Positions 1-11,186 of a stretch of DNA of 64,000 nucleotides are shown piece by piece (position 1 is the stretch's first letter; each line of letters starts with the position of its first letter). The DNA is from Microcebus murinus (taxonomy: Eukaryota > Chordata > Mammalia > Primates > Cheirogaleidae): positions 65,923,001 through 65,987,000 of the forward strand of contig NC_134112.1 of assembly GCF_040939455.1 (NCBI RefSeq), given 5' to 3'. A program made the position numbers and the translations under genes. The notes under the pieces were generated by a model. It had not been told where the DNA came from and searched no databases. It was given only the letters and a program-made list of their open reading frames with translations.

Positions 1-1689
1 TCTTTAAAAAATTTAAGTTTTTTTAAACTTTGAAATAAAAACCTAGTTGAACAAAACTTGTAATTTATAACTACAACTAAAACAAATGACAGAGACATAT
101 GCTAACAATATAACAAAACTTAAAGAAAAATAAAACAGAATCCACCAGGCAGCTAGGCAAAAAGTCCAAAGACAACCAAAATGACATTATAACTAGTGAT
201 GAACATTGAATGAATATTTACCTGAAAAACTAAAGCTAAATGGTAGTCATAATAGAGAAATTATAATATGTAATGGCTATATAGTCTCACAGCCACCAAA
301 AAAGGTGAAGAATGAGGAGAGTATAGGAAAAGTGAACCAAAATTAATGATTGCCTTATTATTATTAACTGAAAAAGAATATTGTTTTAAATTAAATGCTG
401 GGAGAGGATGGGGAGGGGGAAATAGGCTAATAAATGCTGGGAGAGGATGGGGAGGGGGAAATAGGCTATTTGCTACTTTCATGATTGCTTATGGTAGAAA
501 ACCAAAAAACAATATTCAGAAAGAAAGGGATTATGGTCATTACGTAAGGATATTAATATAAAATAATCATTAAGACAAAAATATAAACCTTCCTAAAAAC
601 CAAATAAAATTCTGATGGAGGGATAAATTAAAAATTTTCAAAGTAATACCTATAGGAGAGGTAAGGAATGGGGCCAAGAGGACAGAGACAGAAGTTAGAC
701 TCTTCTGAACATACCTTACTTATACATTTAATGTTGGAACAAAGAAAATATTGTACATAATTTTAATGTTTTTTAAAATGAAGCTCTAAAAGGTTAAAGC
801 AAAGAAAAGCAAATGAATTCAACTATGTGTTGAGTTTGTAGCTTGACTGCCCATAGGAAAGTTATTTTAAGTCACTTTGAAACACAGCTTCTCTACTATA
901 TATGCCAGGTGAGATACAACCTAAGTACAAAAAGAACTGCAAAATAAAATATAGGAACTTATTTAAATTTTAGTAATCATATTTTATGGTGGCATGGTGT
1001 TTATATTTTATTCTGGGTCCCTAGTGTGTGTATCATGGGATAAAGGTGCCAGTTGATTATATTGGTTTTGGGGGAGAATGGGAGGATCGATGCAGTTAAG
1101 TAAATACCCTATAGTATTAAAGGTGTGTAGAATATATTATATGAAGTTGTGATGTAACTTATTAAAATTTAAAAATAAGCTCTGTTCACTGAAAAAGCCA
1201 AGATACAATGACCAACCCAATAGCAATAAGTAAGCTTTCACAATAAGCAAATAATAATTCCTAACACCTAGATTGTTACTTTCATTACCATTTCCCAGAA
1301 CTCTGGAGAAATGACTGATTCCAGGATTGAGTCATAAAATGAGCCTGGCACTTCCTGTCACCCAGAAAATTAAGAAGCTACTGAAGAGTATTAGAGATGG
1401 GTCAAAAGGACAGATAAACCAACTTAAAGAGCCTCTAGCTGGCCAAAGATGGGACTCTTTAACATCAATAACTTTAATAACAGCTATGGATAAATGCATC
1501 AAATATATTTAAAATGTGGTCGATAATAATACAAATTTGCTGGTCATATTTAAAATATGCTGGGAACCAATTTGTTATTTTTTAAACTAGTAAAGAAAGG
1601 GAAAGAATCAAACTATATCTATATACAAACTGTACCTCAGCTCAGGACACCTAAATAGATAGTTGATGAGAAGTGGTTGCTTGTTTGAT
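1..1689. other. Gene-free AT-rich stretch
   Basis: No coding region, RNA gene or family-assignable transposon was recognised. The only clear structure is the 39-bp tandem duplication at 392-469, listed separately. Short reading frames of 61-73 codons have no recognisable motif and look like chance. Confidence 0.6.
392..469. repeat. 39-bp tandem duplication, two units
   Basis: Units at 392-430 and 431-469 differ only at the final base. The core is purine-rich with a GGGAGGGGGAAA run. Near-identity of the two units suggests a recent local duplication. The frame-preserving length (13 codons) also duplicates a stretch in the overlapping open frames on both strands, but nothing indicates that these frames are translated. 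Confidence 0.95.
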
Positions 1690-1944
1690 TTTTTTAATTT
1701 TTTCCTTTTTTTTTTGGAGACAAGGTCTTGCTCTATCACCCAAGCTCCTAGGCTGAAGCAACCCCTGAGTATCTGGGACTACAGGTGTGCAGCACCACAT
1801 CTGGCTAATTTTTATTTTGTCATTTTTTTGTAGAGAGGGTATCTTGCTATGTTGCCCAGGGTGGTCTAAAACCTCAAGAGATCCTCCTGCCTCAGCCTCC
1901 CAAAGTGCTGGTGTAAGTGATGGTGTAGCCTACCATTCCTGGCT
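1690..1944 (-). mobile_element. Degraded Alu-type SINE, reverse orientation
   Basis: A T-rich run is followed by the reverse complement of Alu landmarks: GGAGACAAGGTCTTGCTC, then CTGGGACTACAGG, a GGCTAATTTTTAT spacer, and CCTCAGCCTCCCAAAGTGCTG. Part of the right arm is missing and there are many substitutions, so this is an old copy. It lacks the lemur middle section seen in the three younger copies. The 64-codon frame across it is not a gene. Confidence 0.85.
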
Positions 1945-2599
1945 GGTATTTCTTTACAGAAGTATCTCAGCTAATAAATGAAGTGGGAGTGATAGAATTT
2001 TAATATTTTTACATCACAAGTAATGGATCTAAGAAATAATCAATTATTTTAAAAAGTCAACCAGATATTGTATGCTTCCTAATAGGCATACAACATATTA
2101 CCTGAAGTATTCCTGTCAAAAAATTAAAGCTAAATCTGATCAATTGTCTAGATCTTACTACCAATTTATGGGAAATAGAAAGGACAATGGAACATGTTAA
2201 TTGAAATAGGAATGCAATTAGCAAAATCCAGACTGTGGGAATCTATATAGGATAAATGACCTGACTTCTTTAGCAAGAAAACAGTAAAAAGAAAACAAAA
2301 TTAGAGATGGAGAGGAAATCTATATAGCAAAAGAGATTTCAAAGTTCTATCAACCAGCTATAATGTATGAGCATTATTTGAATATAGATTTGAACAAATA
2401 ATCTTTTTAAATACTGACATACTCAGAGATCTTGGACACTTATTGGCTAACTGAGGTTCTTAAGAAATTATTGTTAACTTTTAAGTATAAAATAAGTCTG
2501 TGGTTCTGTGTTTTAAAGAACCCTTATCTTCTAAAGGTACATATTAAAATATTGATAGATAAAATTATAAAACATTGAACTAACCCAAATGAGGACAAA

Positions 2600-2742
2600 A
2601 GAGAGTGAGTAGAGTAGACAGAAAACAAGATTGGGCATGTACTGATAATTGATGAAATTGAGTGAGGGGTACATAAAGATTTATCATCTTGTCCTTTACA
2701 CTTATATATGTGTGAAATTTTTCATGATAAGATTTTTTTAAC
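2600..2742 (+). mobile_element. Old L1 3'-end fragment (probable)
   Basis: The block resembles the 3' end of old L1 families from memory: TACTGATAATTGATGAA, then GGGGTACATAAAG, and near the end GTGTGAAATTTTTCATGATAAG before an A/T-rich tail. No target duplication was found. The exact family is uncertain. Confidence 0.45.
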
Positions 2743-2744
2743 TA

Positions 2745-3955
2745 TAGAAAAGAAGCAATCAAAATAACACGCTACTTTGGGGGGAGGGAGTAGGAATCTG
2801 CATATTAAACTAAAATGAATTTTTTTTCCAACTGGTATTATAGCATTTGAGTGAAAATATTATGACTCTAAAAAGTTTGAAAACAATAGCCCTAGATTTA
2901 ACAATAGAAAATAAAAAATAGAGATTGTTAGATCTGTAATTGATTATTAACCTGTTTTGTTTGGGGATTTTTTTTCTGGTAATTTCAAACAAAACACTTT
3001 CCTCAAGACATGCAGAAATATAGCTAACTATGAAGCTCATGGTTTATAATTTTGACAAACACCTTTTATCCAAAGAAACAAATTTCTTAAGTATTGTCTG
3101 TTTTCTCTTCAAAAGCATGAAGTGCCTCATATAACACACACTTCATTAAGATGGAAATGGACTTTTTATGTGTAATTTGCTTTCACTCCCCCCCCACTGT
3201 ATTACCTTATAGTCCTTTTATTTTCAAAAGCCATAAAGACATTAAAGAACAGATTTTTAAACAATATAAGATTTCAACATCTCTGAATTGGAATTAAAAT
3301 ATATTAGATACATGGTAACAAATTAAATTAATTTAAAAGTGAGAAAAATAATCATAAACTCAGAAGGCCCTTTATTTTATGCATTCCTGGAAGATTTAAC
3401 CCACAATTACCGAAAATTGAATAAATGCTCATTTGTGAGTTTATTGCACTGTTTTGAGGAGTCATTAACTTAGCTCAGAACAGCAATGTGTTATGATATG
3501 ACTGAAGCAGTGATCACAGTGCTTTATGGAAATAAAAGTATCATTACGCTCTCCAGGAGCTATTTATTGCTAATGTAAACAAGATTAAGAATACACAAGC
3601 AACAGGGAAGACAGTAAATGATAGGCAACTATCTAATTTAACTATAACATTTTCATGAGAGAATGCTGACTCAGAACCCAAGAAATAGCTCATAAAAGAG
3701 AACAAAAGTTTTCAGCTGTATCACATATAAGCAAAAGAGGGGGATGATTAGTAATAAATGTGGACTGATTATACATCTAAGACCTCATCTCCTGTCCAAC
3801 CCTACGTCTACATAGGTCAGAGAATCCCAGTCATACCATCTTGTCAAGTTTCTCTTGTGACAGAAGCTTCTAAAAGACCTAAGAGTATTTAATATTCCTT
3901 AATCATTTTATGAAGCATGGGCATTCCCTTGGTAGAATACAAAAACTGAAAATCA
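2745..3955. other. Unique AT-rich stretch, possible conserved block
   Basis: No gene or recognised repeat. The part around 3360-3670 has no sign of transposon structure and contains homeodomain-like AT motifs (TAATTTAAC, GCTAATGTAAACAAG), so it could be a conserved non-coding element. That is speculation without an alignment. Confidence 0.35.
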
Positions 3956-3959
3956 ACCA

Positions 3960-4440
3960 CTTTGGATTTGTTCCTAAATTTACCTTTTTGGGAAGGGTGC
4001 TTTTATAGTGGATGCTGTATGTGCCACCCAGATCCTGCTTCAGGAATACTAAGGGACTTGTTCTTTTAGCTGCTGGGAGTTCTCCCTTGCTAACAGCCCT
4101 CTTAGGGAGTGTGTTTGCTGGAGAGGGCCAACTCACCCAAGGCCATTCCCTGTTCCTGAGATAGCCCTCATCCAATGACTGGTCAACTTGAGGACATGTG
4201 GCCTGGGGCCACATTGCTCCACCTCTAGACATCTCTGAAAGACTATCCCACCTCACAGCTGCCTGTGAGCTGGCTGAGAGCTCCTGTATGGCCTCACCAC
4301 AGCTCAACTTCTCCCTCTACCCAGTCTTGCTTCCTTTCCATCCTTCCCTTTATCAGGTATGATCCCAAGAGAATTTCCTTATAAACTTCCTGCACCCCAA
4401 TCTCTGAATCACTCTCTGCTTCTCAGGAATCTCTGATGGT
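3960..4440 (+). mobile_element. Old LTR-like segment (family uncertain)
   Basis: This locally GC-richer, CT-rich block has the texture of an ancient ERV long terminal repeat. It ends in a polyadenylation-like CTTATAAACTTCCTGCACCCC followed by CAATCTCTGAATCACTCTCTG, as seen at the ends of several mammalian LTRs. The 134-codon reverse frame at 3903-4307 has no recognised domain. No internal retroviral genes or matching second LTR were found. Confidence 0.4.
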
Positions 4441-4449
4441 GGGCACCAA

Positions 4450-5089
4450 AAACTTGAGGGGTACAGTATAAAATACCTGTAGATGAGACAACAAAATCCT
4501 ACAAGAGTAAGGTTGAGATATGCTCAACCTTATCTCAACTCATTAGGTTGAGATATGCTCAAGGTGTCAGTTACACAGCTTTACAGCTTTGAGTGCAAAG
4601 AAGTGGGTGACTGGATAATTTGTATTCAGAATGGAAGTCAAGAAAGTAACAGTTATTTCAGTTCCATAGTTGAATAACCATTCCATGCTATACAGCTTCC
4701 TGGTCATTGATCATACAAATATAAAGGCAAAACTCCTATTCTCAAGGAGGTGAAGTCCAGCCTAATGTATGACTATATATTAAAATCAGTATGATGCTCT
4801 TTAGTGTAGGAAGCTTTCAAAGAAATTTGGTGACTCAATATAGAATATTGAACTTGCAAAATACCACTGGCTAATCCAATTGTGTTGGCCGAAAGATTAA
4901 GGGTATTTTTTCTATTTTAAAGGTCCTCACATGGATTATTACCATGTAATATTCTGAAATTAAAAAAAAAGAAGTATTTGGAAAAAGCAAATGAAACTTT
5001 GTATTAATAAAATATGGCAATCTCACTCAAAAAAAAAAAAATAAGCAGCTGATATGTACCAATATACACTGAAGACTTGCCATGTTCCA
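4450..5089. other. Gene-free stretch with hairpin and direct repeat
   Basis: Mostly unique AT-rich sequence. At 4509-4531 a perfect 9-bp stem (AAGGTTGAG / CTCAACCTT) encloses a 5-nt loop. An 18-bp word, AGGTTGAGATATGCTCAA, occurs at 4510-4527 and again at 4545-4562. A 12-base A run lies near 5030. Confidence 0.7.
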
Positions 5090-5262
5090 GGAATTCTGGG
5101 AAGCATTTTATATAATTGCATCTGTCTTCCCTGCTGGACTGTAAGCTCCTTAAGAAATATATCCAAATATATATTCATTGTGTCCATTTCTACGTACCTC
5201 AAGCCTAAAGGAGGACATAGAAATAAGTATTCAGAAACCATATATTGAATGAATGAAATATA
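5090..5262 (+). mobile_element. L2 LINE 3'-end fragment
   Basis: GCTGGACTGTAAGCTCCTTA and the terminal ATTGAATGAATGAA match the conserved L2 3' end in sense orientation. Old and divergent; no coding capacity remains. Confidence 0.7.
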
Positions 5263-5284
5263 TAAAGAATCCTCTGAGAGCCCC

Positions 5285-5425
5285 CAAGATAAGTTTTATC
5301 ATCATCCTCATTTTATAGATGAAAACCTGATACTTAGGTCAAGACACACAGCTGGGAAGTGACAACATTCCAAACCAACACTGTTAGATTCCAAAACTTG
5401 AAGGCTCATCTACTCTGCCTCACTG
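5285..5425 (-). mobile_element. MIR SINE, reverse orientation
   Basis: CATCCTCATTTTATAGATGAAAA followed by ACACACAGCTGGGAAGTGAC is the reverse complement of the MIR core, reading from the conserved core toward the tRNA-derived end. Confidence 0.75.
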
Positions 5426-5559
5426 GTAGATGACTGGTTTGTTTGCCTAGTTTCACAGTAAAGGAGGAAGGGATGGGGTGGGGCGAGGGGAGACATAAGA
5501 AAAAACATTCTTTGCTTGAGACACTCTTTTCTTATTCACTTGCACATGCTCTAGGGCTT

Positions 5560-5835
5560 TTTTTTCCAGCCTCAAATCTTTCAAGAAATCTTCCTTGACC
5601 ACACAGTTCTTTTTGTTTCTCCTGAACATCAGCAGCCCTTAATGTTCATTAAAAAACCAAAGTTATCCTCAGCTCTCCTGCATAGTTAATTCTTGTTATG
5701 TGTGTGAAGTCCTCTAAACTCCCCAAATGCATTATAAGGTCCTAGGGGCAAGGTAGCATATAATTTTTCTTGTTTGTAGAACAGCACACAGTCAGCACAA
5801 AACTGAGCACAGGGGTTAGGTTTTCTGTAAATACA
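5560..5835 (+). mobile_element. L2 LINE fragment
   Basis: CTCAAATCTTTCAAGAAATCTTCCTTGACC, followed about 150 bp later by a decayed purine-poor block and CAGCACACAGTCAGCAC, follows the order of the L2 3' region in sense orientation. No reading frame remains. Confidence 0.6.
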
Positions 5836-6724
5836 TAGGTCACATCAGGTAGAGTGACTAGCCAGTGACAGAAATAATACCAGTATTAAACCAAGAACAT
5901 TTTTCTTCCTCTCATTTGTAAAATTCTTTCAAATGTCACACCTTAAAACTATAGGATTCCTCAACCTTTTCGTGTTCACTTAATCTGAAATGCTGACAGG
6001 AAGATGTCCTGGCTGCAGAAAATTAAAGGGAGAAAAGCTGATGCAGTTTTTGCTCCCTCCCATGTATGCTTTGCTTAATTCAGAGAGGATTTGGTTTTCA
6101 TTTTGTGAGAGATCAAGGACTTCCACTTCAAAAACAACACAGTGATTATGACCAGCAAAATTCCTGTAAAAGAAAACATAAAGAAGCTGCAGAGACATTT
6201 AATTGATCTACAGTAGGAACAGGCCAGGATTTTTAGCACTCCCTGGAAGTATTAGGTGAAGCTATAGTTAAAATTATTTATTCTGTTACAAGAATAGTAC
6301 AAGGCTGTCTTTATGCCAGAGCAATTATCTAGCTAATTGCTGTAGAATTAGTATAAACCAGTTTGCAGATACACTGCACACATTTTGCCAAATGTGACTT
6401 GACTTATGCCAGCAACCTGCAACATTTTAACTACAAAAGTTACCAGTGGAGTTAAAGGAGATCCACAAAAGCCTTTGGCAGACCCAAGACTGCAGAGCCA
6501 GGAACACAGGGAAGGGAAAGGAAAAGTAACAAATACCAGCAACCAGGACTGAGGAGTTCAGGAAAGGAGAATGAACAAAGGGACATGGACAGAGGGAAAG
6601 AGAGTAGAGGAAAATAAATAGAGAGAAATGAAAAAATAAATAAATAAATGTGGTGAAGAACAACAGCCTTCCCATTCCCATTCGCAGAGTACAATACATT
6701 TTTGGCATCATAGATGTTATTGCT
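5836..6724. other. Unique stretch holding an exon-like block
   Basis: Contains the minus-strand exon-like candidate at 5980-6163 (separate entry). The rest is unassigned. The overlapping reverse frames at 6348-6711 are rich in F, L and S because the plus strand is purine-rich, and are not convincing proteins. Confidence 0.5.
5980..6163 (-). other. Exon-like block with strong 3' splice site (unconfirmed)
   Basis: Reading the minus strand, a pyrimidine-rich tract ending TTTTCTTTTACAG (the AG falls at 6165-6164) is followed by 184 nt open to a stop at 5982-5980 in one frame (61 codons). The adjacent frame gives a hydrophobic run, ILLVIITVLFL, then a basic tail KWKSLISHK, and stops at 6077-6075; that shape resembles the last exon of a single-pass membrane protein. 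No homologue was recognised, there is no upstream exon in view, and such acceptors occur by chance. It may be a non-coding RNA exon or nothing. Confidence 0.2.
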
Positions 6725-6800
6725 CTTTTGTGAGAATTAAATAAAATAAAGTATATAATGAGCTAGGCAAAATGCCAGATACATAGCAACAACATTAGGT
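6725..6800 (+). mobile_element. MIR SINE fragment
   Basis: GAGAATTAAATAAAATAAAG followed by GCCAGATACATAGCAACAA corresponds to the 3' portion of MIR (GAGGATTAAATGAG, then the CTGGCACATAG region), sense orientation. Confidence 0.5.
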
Positions 6801-7554
6801 TTTTTTCTTCTCCCAAAGTGGTATGTGTTTGTGTATGTTTTTATAAGTATACAATGTGGCTAATTAGGATAACAATACTGACAATATTTCTTTAATTACT
6901 GGGAGAGCCTGGACTAGTCTGTTTCCAGAAAAAGCCTTGTACTAGTAAATATGTAAAATACTCCACCTACTATCGTAAGTCATGCTGGCACTTCATGAAT
7001 CATAATGAGTTTTTCATCCTGTACTAAATAAATTTGGAAATAAAAATTTGGAAATAAAGGTTACCCATGCAAAATCCCTCAATGTGTGTAAGAATTATCT
7101 ATCCTTTAATTCCAAATAGACTCTTCTTTATATTATAGCCATTTTCTGCTTATAAGTTGCAATAGAACATATAAAATAAATGAAATAAGTCCCCAAATGT
7201 CATCAAAATCTTAATGAATTCCCAAATTTTATGGGAATCAAAAGGTTTCAGCCTTTTCTCCTGAAGCTCTTTTATCAGGGTTATTACAACAGAGCCAAAT
7301 CAACTTCTTTCAGTTTCTGTGTTTCTGATTTCCTCAGTCTGAAATACATATATCAATGAGTGCTTAAATGGCCCAAAAGTGACCAGCATGAAGAAAGGGG
7401 AAAAATTAAGAAAGCCCCAAACCTCATCAACTATGTATTAATAATTGATCCCTAAATAATTGAGAATACAAATATGACAGATACTGATAAAAGCATTCAG
7501 GTCTTAACTGGGAGTTAAAATGGTTCCAAAATGGTCCATCTTGTGATCTTAAGC
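6801..7554. other. Gene-free AT-rich stretch
   Basis: No coding region or family-assignable repeat seen. A short AAATTTGGAAATAAA direct repeat lies near 7030-7060. Confidence 0.5.
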
Positions 7555-7690
7555 ATGTAATTTGCAAGCCCAATTCACTCATTGTACAAACAAGGGAACT
7601 GTTGGTGAAAAGACATTCTGTAACATCCCCACAGGTTCTTAGTGGCTAAACTAGCCCTGGTGCAGTTCTTCTAACGTTCAGGGCTGAGTT
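7555..7690 (-). mobile_element. MIR SINE, reverse orientation
   Basis: TTGTACAAACAAGGGAACTG, and CAGGTTCTTAGTGGCTAAAC about 50 bp later, match the reverse complement of the MIR core (GATGAGGAAACTGAGG, CACACAGCTAGTAAG). Confidence 0.55.
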
Positions 7691-8784
7691 TTTCCTTGCA
7701 TTACACCAACGCTGTCCCAGAGGTAGGAAGTAATTGTTCCTAATCAATTTTTCTCATTATTATTTCTTATTTTTTAAGAATATAAATATCTAACATAGCT
7801 ATTGGAACATGAATGTCGTTCGATACATGTTAGAACCCTGGCCACCCTTTTCCATTCATGCCCATGGCATCTATGGTGTGGAAGAGAAGCTGCTGCCCCT
7901 GGAATTGGTCTGAATCTCAAAGAAGCTCCTTGTGTCTATCCAGAAAGAAGGATGGAGGATTATCTCCATATTACTTGACCAAGATATAACTCTTTGCTGG
8001 TGTAGAGTTGGGTACACTTCCCACTCAGAGACAAAGAGACAATTAAGAAAAGGGATTTGTATTAAAGATACCAATGATCAGTTTCTTATTGTCAGCTTCT
8101 GCACCTTTTTCTTTTTCTTGGTGCTTGTTTAATGCCATGTGTAGGCAAATGACAGACAAAACCAAAAAGAAAAATGTGAGCCGTTGGCCAATGACATTGC
8201 TTAGCAAAAAACGAGAGTCACATCTACAGGCGACTGCACTCCAGACTTCAATTTAATTCACTTTCCACCAGCAACGAGAGTGAGAATAATTTGCTTCAAT
8301 GTAGGGAGATCAGAGAAGAGAAGCTTCACTGCATTTCGAGATGGAGAATGACTGGATGCGATCACAGCGGTGGCAGGCAATGCCCTTTCACAAGATGGAG
8401 AAAGGCTGGAAAATGAAATGGCAGCAGAAAGCGTTTTTTTGTGAGCCAGGCACTGACTTCGATGACCCATCTTGCTGCAAGAACACACATGGAAACCAGC
8501 TCTCCACAGGGCCCAACGTGGACAGGTCTCTAACCTCCGGACACCAAGAAATAAGCTTCTTACAGACAGAATCTGGAAAGATGTCTGCCAAGAGTGGGGA
8601 AGCATGGACGAGAAACGAGACCAAAGCCCAGCTTTCACTGGTGCGTGTCTGCACAAACGCTCTGCTGACTGACGATAGACAAACGAATTGCAAATACACC
8701 GAGAAATGCAAGAGTATGAAAAGTGTCCACGTGCAATTATCCTTTACTCTTATTGTTTATTTATTACTTATTATTTACTAAAAC
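7691..8784. other. Unique stretch with CpG-bearing open frame
   Basis: No transposon recognised. From about 8150 to 8740 CpG dinucleotides are more frequent than in the surrounding AT-rich DNA (ACGAGAGT occurs at 8210 and again at 8274). A 146-codon plus-strand frame spans 8341-8781; its product is rich in K, S and T, ends in a hydrophobic stretch (LSFTLIVYLLLIIY) and has no recognised domain. It may be a regulatory element, an exon of a non-coding RNA or chance. Confidence 0.3.
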
Positions 8785-8945
8785 CCTACTTCGTCAGGCA
8801 CCAGGCCACGTGTCTTATTACGTTATGTAATTAATTTATTCTCCATAACAATTCTTTGATGTAGGACCTATTATTTTCACCATTTTTCAGGCAGGAAAAC
8901 TGAGGCCTAGAAAAGAAAAGTATTTACTTGCCAAGAAACCATTTT
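8785..8945 (-). mobile_element. MIR SINE, reverse orientation
   Basis: CAGGCACCAGGCCACGTG near the left, then CACCATTTTTCAGGCAGGAA and AACTGAGGCCTAGAAAAG. This is nearly full MIR in reverse orientation, reading from the CTGGCACATAG end inward. Confidence 0.8.
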
Positions 8946-11178
8946 TAAAGAGAAAAGAATGTTATTCCAGAAGAAAACATTTTATCTCTTTATGTGAATG
9001 AAATATACACATTATATCAGAGGTGAGTAAAACTGTTTAAGAAAAATAAAGTTGGGATTTATAAGCAGCTGGGCAGGATTCATTTAGATGTTTTCAGTAA
9101 AGTTTACATGACGTATCCATTTCTGCGCCTGGAAAAGGAACAAAATGTTTGTTTTCTTTCTTTTGCTTAATATGAACACAAAAGCAAAACAAAACGACAG
9201 CAAAAACCACAACTGAAACCTAAGCTTCATCTGCTAGGACCTAATCTGACTTAAAAAAATATTCAGAAAAATCGAATTCTTCCATCACATCATGTTTGCT
9301 ATCTGCAGTGTTGGGATCATCCCTAGAAACTTCAAGAAAAAAAGTATGCTCCTCCCTCAGGTACTGTTTTCAGAAGTCACTCATCTATTGATTCCTGATG
9401 TTGCTGGTTTTAGCAAGATAAGACTCCTAATCCATCCACTGAATGTTACTCTGCCAGAGATGAAATAGCTTTAATGCCAGCAAAGACTACTGTGATGTTA
9501 GAGTGGAGAAGATCATGTTGGGACCACAGCATTGCCAGGAACACTTGCCATCTCGTGTTAACGCTACATTGAAGCCAAACATTGACTCTACCTCCCATTC
9601 GGTTCAGAAATCCAGGGGTAGAGCAATCACATTCATGGGCTTTTAATAAGCTCTGGGAAAAGGGCTTATTCCCCATTATAAACTGTGGTGATTTTCTTTC
9701 AACTGGCCTCTCCCTCACATCATTAACTTACTTAGTTGTTCCTAAGATGCTATCAATTATAAAATGTACCGTGAGCTTTATAAAATAATATCTTTTCAAT
9801 TTTTTCCAGAGGAAAAAATATTACATTAAATATACAAATCAATGTAAGAAACAAGTTAGTATCAGAAAACATTTTAATGTAGGAAAATATGCATCTTCGC
9901 ACTGAGGTATATCTCTATATGTATATACCTACCTATACATGTATATAACATGTATAATGTCATAGACATACATAAGTCTACATTTATGCATACATAAACA
10001 AGCAACAGGAAAAGGAACAGGTCATGGGGAAATTTTATATTTATGCCTATGTAAATATGCACATCCTACTTTCTTTTTACTCATTTGATGTTAACATAGA
10101 GATCATGGCATCTAGGGAATTAAAGTTTATCTCCTACACTGCTTGAAGTAGGAAGATGATAGAAAGCCATCTGCTCACAATACTAATTACTACTACTAAT
10201 TATTATTTTTTGTTTTTACAAAAAGAGTAACAACACTGGGAACAGAATTTTTTTTTCCTGGTATATCACATAGTGAGATCTCCAAACAAGAAATGCCAGG
10301 GCAGATCCAGAATGTTTTAGATAAGCCAAGACATTGGAAAGAGCTCCCCTCAAGGTCTCAGCAGGAAATATCTAATTCAGGAAGCAAAATACAAACAAAA
10401 TGGGCGTACCCAGCCAAGACAGAAAGTGAAAGTATACACCTTTTAGCATACAGCAGGAGACCCTGCAACCTAACCACAGCAGGGAAATGTTTGAGATGGC
10501 CTTCTGCACATTGCATTCCACATGTCTTCTTTGGCAGTTCCTCCAAAGTGCCCTTGGGCCTTCTCAAAGCTATATGATGTCAAATATAATTTGTGCAATA
10601 TGCAAAGATAAGTAAAATACCCATTACTGTCAAAAGAATTTTACATTATGCTTGTGTGGATAAAACAGTTACACAATCAAGATGATCCATGAAAAGGAAA
10701 AATGAAGTCTAGGATAGTTCACCTGAGGAAAGGGTTACAGTCTGTAGGAGAGATCAGGCATGTCTTGATGGGATGAAACTTGAATATCATGAAATACTGT
10801 GGAAGGGGACCGTGAGAGGCAAAAAGAACAGCCTGAATGTTACCATAAGGACAGAACCACACAGAGTGTCTCCTGGGAATGGTTCACAGAAACATGCACA
10901 CACATAGTGGGACATAAAATGGGATTGTAGAGGCTATTAGTGAGCGACTTTCAACACACCTGGGTGGCCAAGAACACAGACCATATTTTAGTGACTAGTA
11001 AGTATGCTACTAGTAGTATGCCACTGAATTCTTGATAGTGATAAACAGTTCCAAAGAGTCAAAGTAATGAACCTAGTTAAAATAAGATATTTACTAGAGA
11101 GCTACCTTTCTTTTGAAGAATTCTGGCCAGAATCAGCACTCTTACTTATTATTGAACCTTATCTTATTATTGAACTTT
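8946..11178. other. Long unique stretch, no gene seen
   Basis: No family-assignable transposon. At 9905-9965 a decayed TA/TG simple repeat (ATGTATATACC, CATGTATATAACATG) is visible. Short reverse frames at 9446-9718 and 10358-10567 have no recognisable motif. Confidence 0.5.
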
Positions 11179-11186
11179 TACCCAAG

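Noticed and set aside
3903..4307. A 134-codon minus-strand frame
   Set aside because: It overlaps an LTR-like block, has no recognised domain and no supporting splice or promoter signal.
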